A stretch of DNA of 64,000 nt, from contig CM042143.1 of the NCBI GenBank assembly GCA_023376005.1, positions 86,776,551-86,840,550 of the forward strand, given 5' to 3'. Position numbers and translations under genes: made by a program. Source of the stretch: Doryteuthis pealeii. Lineage: Eukaryota > Mollusca > Cephalopoda > Myopsida > Loliginidae. Each line of letters starts with the position of its first letter. Position 1 is the first letter of the stretch. Under the pieces are notes generated by a model. It was given only the letters and a program-made list of their open reading frames with translations. It had not been told where the DNA came from and made no database searches. This document shows positions 55,735 to 64,000 of the stretch, one piece after another.

Positions 55735-55985
55735 CTGTTCTGGAGAAAGAGGAGTACCCCTTCATCACCATTACTCCCAGGACCCAGAGTGGTAGTACCT
55801 GTAGGGTCCCATCTATGAGTTGGATAGAACAAAATGAGTTTTTAAAAAATCTGTTTAAAAAATTAGCTTTTAAAAAAATTGAGTACCCATTAAGAATGAA
55901 TAAAACAAAACGTCTTCGGCATAAAATAACCCAATGAATTGACATAACATAAAAATCCAACCAACCAGCTTGCCACACGATCTCT
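55735..55985 (+). mobile_element. Family A, 5'-truncated
   Basis: From GAGTACCCCTTCATCACCAT to the tail ATCCAACCAACCAGC. About 245 bp, the same size class as the copy at 38467. Confidence 0.75.
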
Positions 55986-56730
55986 TGTGGATAAGATTGT
56001 TGTAAATTGTCCATTTGAATTTAAATTCTTTGACCATATTTGAGTAGAGAGCTATTGAAGAACTTTTTTACAGCGCCTAACCCCAAGGAAAAAAATACTA
56101 ATTATTTTTTTTTTTTTTTTTTAAGTTTTGTTTATAATTTGAGTTATCTATTGATAACATTCAGATATTCCAAAAGACTATAGTTATTTACTAGTTCATT
56201 GATTTTAATGGCAGGTTAACCTGTCTAGGGTTATTTTATGCCTAGAGGTTAGAGAATTGCATTCATTGTACCTTCATATTTACATTTTTTGTGTAGTTGT
56301 TTGTTTTTTTCCTTTTAAAATAAATCTTTAAAAAACAAGTTCCCTATGGAAGAGTTTGTCTAATCATCAAGAAGCCATGTTGCTGTAATTTCCAAACTTC
56401 AAAAGAAAAATTAACAAATTATTTCACTTATTAAAATAATTGTTAGAGAGAGTCATCTCCCCTTACGATTCTGGACATGATATAATCACTGTCCCAAGAA
56501 CACAAGAACGTAGATGCTATGAGGAACACATCATATAGTATATAGTTGAACTCTTATTCAAACTCATCCTACTGTATTCCGGGTTGGTGAGAATAAATAA
56601 AACAAATATTGTAATATGTTAAACATATTTCACTGTTTTTGTTAATTTTTGTTATTCCAATTATTATTTATTAGGTCTAAAGATTATATTTTATGCTAAT
56701 GATATAAAAATAATTATGTAGCCAAGAGCC
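55986..56730. other. Unannotated tract with minor family A remnant
   Basis: 56195-56265 is a short family A tail piece (TTTTAATGGCAGGTTAACCT). Otherwise unique AT-rich DNA with a T17 run near 56105. Confidence 0.5.
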
Positions 56731-56731
56731 A

Positions 56732-56800
56732 TTTTAGCTCAGTTGGTAGAGCATCCACCTAGGAACCACAGGAACCACAAATGTAGAGCAACCACCTAGG
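56732..56800 (+). mobile_element. T1 SINE head fragment with local duplication
   Basis: TTTTAGCTCAGTTGGTAGAG and CATCCACCTAGGAACCAC, then a partial repeat (TAGAGCAACCACCTAGGAA). It stops where a Hel-1 copy begins. Confidence 0.65.
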
Positions 56801-57484
56801 AAATGCAAAAATGGAAATCCTGATTATCTGATGTTGCTTATCTGCTTGATTCTTATTTCTTATGAGTTGTCATCTCAGCTAAATACTGGACCATTCTATT
56901 TTCATTATAAAGAAAGAAAGGAAAGAAAAAAGGACATGCAACATAGAAAAATATAATAAAGAAAGAGTAAGAATGATAGAGAGAGGGGGTGAGCACACGG
57001 AAGCAATAACACTAATCTGTTTCAATCAAACATAATGAAAAGATGAAAAGAAGAAAAAAGAAAAGAAAAAAGAAAAAAGAAAAAAAAAATTGAAAAAAAG
57101 AATGAGAGAGTTAAATCAAGATTACTATACCTTTTACATATTGAACTCAGTCATTAGAGCGTTTGGCTAGAAACCACAAGGTCATAGTTCAATACTGGCC
57201 CTTGCCAATTTAGTGTATGAGTAGCATAGGGATCTGTGCGTTAAAGTAAGGGGCTGATGGCAGGTGTGGCACTCTGCCTCAGACGCAAAAACAATCTCCT
57301 TGGTCTAGTGCTAGAGAAAAGGGAATAAACTCCCTCGCTGTTTGGCTGATACCAACTTTAGGCCACCCAACGACTTTACTTTACTACTACATATTGAACT
57401 ATTATGCAATAGCTTTTAAGTAAACATATCAAACATTGTAATAATTAAATTATCATACTGTGGTATATCCACAGGTCCTGCTAT
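56801..57484 (+). mobile_element. Hel-1 copy carrying a nested T1 SINE
   Basis: Begins inside the element (AATGCAAAAATGGAAATCCT). The 3' hairpin CTGTGG-TATAT-CCACAG is perfect and the terminus reads CTAT instead of CTAG. The T1 SINE at 57148-57387 interrupts it. Confidence 0.75.
57148..57387 (+). mobile_element. T1 SINE nested in Hel-1, 13-bp target duplication
   Basis: TACATATTGAACT occurs at 57135-57147 and 57388-57400, and the phrase is continuous in other Hel-1 copies (for example 45106-45118). The head is truncated to CAGTCATTAGAGCG; the body to CTTTACTTTACTAC is complete. Confidence 0.85.
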
Positions 57485-57485
57485 T

Positions 57486-57897
57486 ATATATATATATATA
57501 TATATTAAAACATTTGTACTTATTTCCTGTGTTTCACATTGGAGTGGGTGGATAATATGTGAGAATAAAAATGTGGTGAATTTACACTTGTTCGAGTCTA
57601 AAGAGACTTTCCTGAGACTTGTAGCAATCTGCAAGAATCCAACTGCTAAGCTGCATAATGCTGATTTCTTTATACAGAAAGAGGTAGATTATAACTTTTT
57701 AATTTTTTTTTTAATTTTTAAAGTTTAAGGGCCTTCTAGCTAAAAATCTAAAAATTCTTAAAAAAAAAAAAAAAAAAAAAAACATACACACAGATCATAG
57801 GGTCAAAATAGTGTCAAAGGTCAATAAAGGCAGCCAATGTTGTTTTGGTGATAAGAATTGAGACACTTATCTGGAACATAAATAATAAAATCACACC

Positions 57898-57928
<31 letters not shown>

Positions 57929-58230
57929 AGTGCTTTGAAAAAATTCTTTGCACTTCTATCTATGAACCCTGTGATACCAGATATATTTTGCAACATCCTC
58001 TGTTAAAATCCGCTAAAGAAATTGACCTTGTGTCACATCCTGCTCATGTGGAGGGGTTGGTAAATGTCTATACACAAGTATATACTGTTTTTGGTTTGTG
58101 TTTTTTCTGCTAGATAAACCAAGGATAAGAGAGGAAATTGAGGAAATACTTTTGGAAATAAGCAGCTTGAGTTTCCAATTATTTCAAATGAAGAATTTTT
58201 GTAAAGCAAAAAGCACAAAGTCAAAATTAT
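57486..58230. other. Unannotated tract with (TA)n and poly(A)
   Basis: (TA)n at 57484-57505 and 57897-57922, A22 at 57760-57782, and an F piece at 58012-58070. No coding-like frame. Confidence 0.55.
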
Positions 58231-58231
58231 T

Positions 58232-58620
58232 GGTTGGTTGGATTTTACAGCATGTCAACCCTTATTGGGTTATTTTATGACAAAGAAGTTTTGTTTTATT
58301 CATTCTTGATGGGTAAACAATTTTTTTTTAATTTAAACTCAATTTTTTTAAAATTCATTTTTTCTATTCAGCCCATAGATGGAATCCTAACTGGTAGTAC
58401 CACTCCAGGTCAGAGTAGACCCAAGAGTAATGGCATACTTGTCACTGTGTCTGTGAAAAATCTGCGGCAAACAAAGGCATCTTCTTCCCTTAACCAGGAT
58501 ATGCAAGTGGGGTTTGGGGGCTGCTTGAGAATTTCCTATTACACATTCTCTAGAGTTCCAGAATTGGAACCTCACCATTAGATGCAGTTTAACGTCATTG
58601 CACAGGACACCAAAATCGTT
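58232..58620 (-). mobile_element. Family A with embedded repeat E segment
   Basis: Family A body up to AGAGTAATGGC at 58432, then about 108 bp of repeat E (ATACTTGTCACTGTGTCTGT ... GAGAATTTCCTATT), then family A again from ACACATTCTCTAGAGTTCC. The expected GGTGATGAAGGGGTACTCC is lost, so E replaced rather than split the sequence. Confidence 0.7.
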
Positions 58621-58817
58621 GGTAAACAGCATGAATCAACAATTTGGGTTGATTTTGAAAATAAGAGCAGATTTCTTTTTCTTTCTTCGGTTAATGACTG
58701 TTGCAAAGTGACTAAGGTGACTGCATGTTTTTTTTAAATCCTAATAGACATGAAAGAGTCAATTTGCACTTAATTGTCTGCATTAAGGAAAGCATGGTCT
58801 ACCATAGACAGATTGGT

Positions 58818-59167
58818 TGAACTTGCACAAAGGTGTCAAAATTAGGGTGGCCCAGAAAAAAACAGAACCCACAAAATTTGTAATAAAACTTAATTTTAAC
58901 TATGGGCATCTAGGTTTAGGGTTGGGGTCTAGGGTTAGTTTAATGGGAAAATGAATAAATAATTTGGGTTCTGTTTTTTCTGGGTCACCCTGTATATCGC
59001 TGACCCAGAAAAAAACAGAACCCACAAATTTTGTAATAAAACTTAATTTTAACTAGGGTTAGGGGTTAGGGTTGGTGTTTAAGGTTAGTTTAATGGGAAA
59101 ATAAATAAATAATTTGGGTTCTGTTTTTTCTGGGTCACCCTAATTTTGACACCTTTGTGCAAGTTCA
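58818..59167. mobile_element. 350-bp double foldback element
   Basis: Outer arms TGAACTTGCACAAAGGTGTC and GACACCTTTGTGCAAGTTCA are perfect inverted repeats. Inside are two direct ~140-bp units (58850-58995 and 59001-59140), each itself palindromic: CAGAAAAAAACAGAACCCAC pairs with GTTCTGTTTTTTCTGG. Each unit centre has TTAGGGTT-like strings. No coding capacity. It is inserted in or beside LINE sequence that resumes at 59168. Confidence 0.8.
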
Positions 59168-59460
59168 GTCGACAGATTATCAGTCATATGGAAATCCAAT
59201 CTCACTGACAAATCAAAATGAATTCTTCCAAGCTGTAGTTGTATTAGTGCTACTATATGGCTGCATGACTTATTGCATAGAGAATAATCAAGATGGTAGC
59301 TGCACAAGAATGCTGATAAGTTAAAGCAACAATTCTGTAAGCCGTAATTGTATCAGAGCTACTGTATGGCTGCATCACTTGAACTCTAACAAAGCACCTA
59401 GAGAATAATCAAGATGGTAGCTGCATAACAAACTCAACAGAAACAATGCAAGCAAATGCA
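59168..59460 (+). pseudogene. LINE fragments, partially duplicated
   Basis: GACAGATTATCAGTCATATG and AAGCTGTAGTTGTATTAGTG match 5370-5450 (VVLVLLYGC). A second, overlapping piece from 59335 repeats the block (TACTGTATGGCTGCATCACT). Two truncated copies or one tandemly duplicated fragment. Confidence 0.7.
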
Positions 59461-59461
59461 A

Positions 59462-60140
59462 GGATTGATTGATTTTAACGGCATGTCAACCCATCCAGGA
59501 TTATTTTATGCCAATCAGTAGGTTGTGAGGGATAGTCAAATTTATTGGCTTTTTTTTTTCAAAGATTTTTATTGATTTTGACAGTAGATTGTTTACAGTT
59601 GTTTGTGCTAAGTGGATTGAAAATCAGTTTACAGGATAAGTTTATAGGGTAAAGTTCAAGTTTGTTGTAAGCAATAGTCTGGAAGAAAATTTTTTTTAAA
59701 GAATTTTTTTTTCTATTTAATCCAAAGATGGGATCCTAATAGGTAGTACCACTCTAGGTCAGAGTGGACCTGGGAGCAATGGTGATGAATGGGTGCTCCA
59801 CATTCCTCAGACCTCCAGAACTGGAATCTCACCATCAGATAGAGTTTAGCATCATTCCCAGGACAGGGAGACCCTCAGCCATCGCCTTCTAGCACCCATA
59901 TGATAAATAGTTGGGGATTGCCATAAGGGCAATAGGGTTGGGGGCAATCATATAGATACTAGGGCTTGACATGACCAGCTGATTGATTATAGGGGGCTTC
60001 TCCTACCACCCGTCTAGCCTAATTAAGGGTCTAAGTGGAGTGTTGCATCTCATGGACTGCTCATCTACCAAGATTCCTTCCTTAAGCATCATGGGTCGCC
60101 ACTCATGGCCAACAGGTGGACTCCATGGGGAGGCGGCATC
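59462..60140 (-). mobile_element. Family A, near full-length with insertion
   Basis: The tail (GATT)n at 59463 and a body to ATGGCCAACAGGTGGA at 60118. About 160 bp of unrelated sequence (59530-59690) lie between the tail region and ATTTAATCCAAAGATGGGAT. A SINE-B head fragment abuts its 5' end (60145-60230). Confidence 0.75.
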
Positions 60141-60251
60141 TTAAACATAATAGCACAACTACAGTTTTTAGTTGCTTCCTATGATTCTGCAGTCCAGCAA
60201 ATTAGCCACTACACCAGTGAATCCTCCCATCTACTTGAATACGCATAGATA

Positions 60252-60650
60252 ATCATCATCATCATGTCGCGCATGCAGCACGGGTATCCATGACAATCTT
60301 TCGCCAACCCTCCCTATCATTCATCACACCTGGAAGCTCCTCTGCGGAACAGCCAGCATCTTCACATAACTGGTCAATATATGTCTTTGCTGGGCGCCCG
60401 ACACTTGATGTCCATGTGTTGGCTTCCACAGGAGAACGTCGCTTATGAGTTCATCCCTGCTTCTCCAGCAGGTCCTGCGTGCCTTGTCCGTCTCACTCGG
60501 ATAGTTTGTGAGATGGGGGGCAGGTGACCGTACAGCTGTTTCCTTGTGGGGTGCTGTTTCCACGACTTATTCAAGACAGCACGCAGCATTCTTGTGCAGC
60601 TCCCATCTAGCTTATTTTCAAGACGTTTTGTCAGGGTCCAGGTGGTGCAG
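60252..60650 (-). pseudogene. LINE (RTE-like) C-terminus, best-preserved copy
   Basis: Minus strand reads in order: WTLTKRLENKLDGSC, RMLRAVLNKSWKQHPT, LYGHLPPISQTIRVRR, CWRSRDELISDVLLWKPTHG, then (one shift) AKTYIDQLCEDAGCSAEELP and MNDREGWRKIVMDTR, ending AACAT-stop. The TGA is the first unit of ATGATGATGATG (60252-60268). Two frameshifts (near 60470 and 60400) inactivate it. Truncated upstream near 60650. Confidence 0.9.
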
Positions 60651-61265
60651 CCACACTAAATAATACTATCATTTGTGATGGAACTATACTAGTCATATTT
60701 ATATTTAATTGTCTTATAATAACACAGAAACCTTGCATTTGTATATTAATATATCAATCCTTACAAAAGCTGATTGTGTTGTATATAAAACAATTAGAAA
60801 TATTCCAAGTTAATATTTACTTGTGATTACTTGTTCGACAGATGTTCCTATCTTTTAACTGAAATAATATTTATTCTTTAGTCTTATTGTATTCTTGTCT
60901 ATATCTATAAATGGAATTGCTATGAAAAGGTAAATATTCATTGATAATATCATAGAAAATAATTTAAATAGAGTTAAGAAAAAGAAAAATGTCTTGAATA
61001 AAGAGAAACAAAAGTTTCAATTGACAGGAAAGAAAAAAAAAAAGAATATTTTGTGAGAATAGATTTTCACTAGAAAATGTTGACAAAATGAAAAGGTTTT
61101 ATTAAAACAAAATTAAAACATTTCTAAAATTGAATGATTTTACGGATATTTAATTTGATGGGTTTAAGAAAGAAAGAAATTACAATTGGGAGATGACAGA
61201 GAGAGGGGAGGATGAGAGGGGGGACACAGAGAGAGGAGAAAGAAAGAGAGAGAGAGGGAGAGAGA
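60651..61265. other. Unannotated AT-rich tract
   Basis: No repeat family recognised except purine-rich GAGAGG at 61195-61268. Confidence 0.5.
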
Positions 61266-61267
61266 AA

Positions 61268-61480
61268 GTGATGGATATACCACAGTATGATAAGTAAACA
61301 TCAAACATTGTAATAATTAAATTATGAGCTATTGCAAATATTTGATATATGTAAAAAGTATAATAATCTTGATTTAACCCACTTTTTTTCTTTCCTTCTT
61401 TTCATCTTTTCATTATGTTTGATTGAAACAGATTAACGTTATCACTTCCGCGCGCTCACCCCCTCTTGTTTTCTTAAACT
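61268..61480 (-). mobile_element. Hel-1 fragment with a 35-bp internal inversion
   Basis: GGTGAGCGCGCGGAAGTG through TTAAATCAAGATTATTATAC on the minus strand matches Hel-1. The segment TAAGTAAACATCAAACATTG..ATTAAATTAT, normally on the element strand, is flipped here between AGCTC and CATACTGTGG. The 3' terminus is lost after the hairpin. Confidence 0.65.
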
Positions 61481-61550
61481 GTTCCTTCTTTAGTTAATCT
61501 ATACACAAAGAACTTAAGCCCATATTTAGGTTTTAAAGTTCAGAAACTTT

Positions 61551-61551
<1 letters not shown>

Positions 61552-61593
<42 letters not shown>
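61552..61593. repeat. (CA)n microsatellite
   Basis: About 20 CA units. Confidence 0.98.
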
Positions 61594-61596
<3 letters not shown>

Positions 61597-61599
61597 CAC

Positions 61600-62280
61600 A
61601 GTGTGTTTCAGAAAAATTTATATCCTTTTGTAATCTAATAACTTGACCAACTCTCATTCAAATTCTATGTCAGGTCACTCAATGTGCTACTGGTACCATG
61701 TAACCCAGTACTACCGGTTTCATAGTTGGATCATCAGCAACTAAACGATAACCCCACAGATTTTGTCTGGTGAGGAGGGTGGTTAGACACTCTACAAAGC
61801 AAAAAAACAAGACCTGTAAAAGGGTAGAGGAAGCTCTTTGGTCAGTGACCTTCTAGAACATTATTTCTAAAGTCCAACTCCTCCTCATAGCGGCAGGGCC
61901 CTGTAAACTTGGTAGTGTCCAAGTAAGACTGTCGGGAACTTGAGTTCCTGGTAGGGTCATCCAAAGCAGACAGGCTTGGCACCCAGTAGTATTAGGATCA
62001 CAATCTGGTCAAAGGGCCTCTGGTGAAAATCCAAAAAGCGTCTATCATTGTCAGGAATCAATGGCTTTTGGTGTACTGGTCACTGTGTCTGTGGATAATC
62101 TGCGGCAAACAAGGACATTTCCTTCCTCTGACAGGAATGCATGTGGGTTTTGGGGACCATGCATGAATTTCCTATTCCCTTGTTAGTCCTTCCATGATTC
62201 CACCACTGGTGAATTTGTTGGATGGAGCCGGTTCAACTAACCCAAGGTGAATGTTGTCACAGAAACTGAAGAAACTTTCA
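61600..62280. repeat. Dispersed repeat E, longest copy
   Basis: Matches 4617-4860 from 62020 to 62275. The left part (61680-62020) is seen only here. The minus strand has short open stretches (for example CQACLLWMTLPGTQVPDS) with no recognised motif. Confidence 0.5.
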
Positions 62281-62329
62281 AATTATCTCAAATTTTAACA
62301 GTATTTGTAGAAACAACTCACTATGTTGT

Positions 62330-62564
62330 TTTTGTTTGTTTTTTTTTTGTTTTTTTTTGTTTTTTTTTTTTGGGGGGGGTCCTTTTCAGGTATATAAATA
62401 CTATTCATTGAAAAAGAAAAGGTGTATAAAGAAAGAAAGAAAAATTATTACCAGTTGAGTTGACTGGATTGTCTTGACTTACCTAAAAAGAAAAAAAAAA
62501 AATTAAGTTTAAGCAAACAAAGCAGAAACAAAATTTTTAAAAATAAATAAATAAAAAACTTCTG

Positions 62565-62598
<34 letters not shown>

Positions 62599-62700
62599 AC
62601 ACCAGAAAAAAAAATAAAAAATAAAAAAACATGCAAATTATTGCAGAATCAAATTTATGCATATTGGTCCTTTAGTATTAGTCCTAAATCCAATGTAAGT
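62330..62700. other. Homopolymer-rich tract
   Basis: T-rich 62338-62376 with G8, A-rich 62489-62530, and A30-class run 62565-62596. No gene-like content. Confidence 0.8.
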
Positions 62701-62705
62701 AAGTA

Positions 62706-62945
62706 AGTAAAAGTAAAGTCGTTGGGGTGGCCTAAAGTCAGTTTCAGCCAAACAGCGAGGGAGTCTATCCCCTTTTCACTGGTGCTAGACCAAGGAAATT
62801 GTTTTTAGTGTCTGAGGCAGAGCGCCACACTTTCCATCAGCTCCTCACTTTACCTCACTGTGCTACTCATATGCTGAGTTGGCGAGGGCTGGTAACGAAC
62901 CAGGAACCTTGAGGTTCCCAGCTGAACACTCTACCAACTGAGAAT
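62706..62945 (-). mobile_element. T1 SINE, near full-length
   Basis: From AAAGTAAAGTCGTTGGGGTG to the head CTACCAACTGAGA. (GTAA)n at the left is the tail variant. Confidence 0.85.
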
Positions 62946-63058
62946 TCAGTAAATGGTTACCATATATACTCACGTATCATGCAACATTCCGAGATATAAA
63001 TTATAGCTTAACATTAGGGGGTTGCACTATACACGAGATACAAACTGTGTGTGTGTGT

Positions 63059-63165
63059 GTGGTTTCTTTGTTTTAATGGCATATCAACCTTCATGTGATA
63101 TTTTAATGGCAAAGTCATTCTTGTAGAACAGTAATGTTACTATTTAACCCATAGTTGTGCAGAGG
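63059..63165 (-). mobile_element. SINE-B tail fragment
   Basis: TGGTTTCTTTGTTTTAATGG and ATATCAACCTTCATG. The tRNA-like head is missing; an F-like repeat follows in reverse (63170-63450). Confidence 0.65.
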
Positions 63166-64000
63166 TGAATAGTTGGCCAAGGCAAACCCAACTGGTATAC
63201 TTACTATTTCCAGCCACTAAAGTTAACATATAGTACCAGATAATATCAGATGATACACAAGTATATGTACTTACCCAACCCCTCAGTTTTAAAGCAGAGT
63301 TTAACAAGTTTGAATTCAGATTTTTCCATCTCCTACATCGATTGCCATACCAATGTAAAAGAGCCCAGTCTGCCAGACTATTTACTCGTAGCCAGATTCA
63401 TAACATTCCAAGGGTATTAGCACTAAGTAAAATGCAACCAGCCTCGTTCAGGATTTAAACTCCTGTCATCATAGGTGGCTATTTTTTTTTTTTTTTTTTT
63501 TTTTTTAAACATTTTTTTCTATTTGACCCATAAATAGGTCCCCTAACAGGTACTTCCACTCCGGGTTGAAATCAGGTTTTGTTTTCTTCCTTAGAAATGA
63601 AATAAGAAGACAAAGAATTGTTGATTTTTTTCTTCCTTCATTGATTATGTTAATCTTATAATAAAAGTGGAAGAGTTGGAGTCTCATGTAGGGAAATTAA
63701 TAACCTAATTAAAATAGAATTGTAGACCTTCAAGATCAGTAGAGAAAAATAAAGTAACCACTTGAGTTGATTTTTACCATAAAACGATTGATTTCTTTAA
63801 AAAACTACAAGAACTCTCTAAAGAAGATTCAACTTAATGATTCATCTGAAAAGTGTTTGTGTGTAATGATATAAATAAATAAACCTATTAAAATATTAAA
63901 AAATACATATTTATTTTTATAAAAATAAATATATTTTATCTCATTATAATGGAGGTTGTGTGTGTAACCGAAATTACATCATCAACATCACAATTCCCTT
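63166..64000. other. F-like repeat, family A stub and unannotated end
   Basis: 63170-63450 is repeat F on the minus strand. 63482-63575 is a family A stub beginning at a T26 run. 63943-64000 (ATTATAATGGAGGTTGTG ... CCGAAATTACATCAT) also occurs at 25546-25600. No coding-like frame. Confidence 0.6.

Noticed and set aside
61706..61740. Minus-strand CTGATGATCC...ATGAAACCGG as a hammerhead
   Set aside because: Core-like strings are present, but the intervening bases cannot form helix II.

Overview
This is eukaryotic, AT-rich, intron/intergenic-type DNA. No complete protein-coding gene, tRNA gene or rRNA gene can be supported. It is packed with dispersed retroposons, Helitron-like elements, foldback elements and microsatellites. 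The tRNA-derived SINEs with T-rich tails, the RTE-like LINE tails, a Penelope-type fragment and the (TA)n/(CA)n density suggest an invertebrate, most likely a mollusc. A gastropod is my guess, by resemblance only; I could not run a search.

Layout. 1-7.4 kb: SINE pieces, a clean 483-bp Helitron-like element (3804-4286), a LINE 3' end (5380-5870) and a decayed coding-like patch (5874-6543). 7.4-13.9 kb (copy 1) and 18.7-25.4 kb (copy 2): one ~6.5-kb segment present twice in direct orientation. The copies differ mainly by small indels and by minisatellite length. Copy 1 stops within a few bases of the window's only N (13908), and copy 2 starts in the middle of a dispersed repeat, so a false duplication (unmerged haplotypes) is a serious possibility. 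13.9-18.7 kb: quiet DNA with three weak coding-like snippets. 25.4-46.7 kb: SINEs, LINE 3' ends, Helitron-like elements, foldback elements of about 240 and 550 bp, a 5S-rRNA-like repeat and a 34-bp minisatellite. 46.7-50.4 kb: three simple-sequence arrays, (GA)n, a (CT)n-plus-16-mer array and a 26-bp array. Between the first two lies a 50-codon open frame ending in a splice-donor-like site, the best single exon candidate. 50.9-51.2 kb: a Penelope-like fragment carrying a textbook type-I hammerhead ribozyme core. 52-64 kb: nested SINEs (one full-length 601-bp retroposon with perfect 12-bp target duplications), a double foldback element, LINE 3' ends and poly-A/T tracts.

What acts together: the genes here do not form a pathway. 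The sequence mainly records retroposition and helitron activity, and several nested insertions with intact target duplications give relative ages. The most distinctive items are the hammerhead at 51119-51170, a palindromic repeat family that encloses a tRNA-like SINE and repeats a hammerhead-like motif with apparent compensatory changes, and LINE copies whose stop codon runs straight into the (ATG)n tail.

Repeat names used below are local labels. T1: tRNA-SINE with TTAGCTCAGTC head. A: 601-bp retroposon with (CCAAA)n tail. B: tRNA-SINE with TGGTGTAATGGC head. C/D: tRNA-like head inside a palindromic element. Hel-1 and Hel-2: two Helitron-like families.
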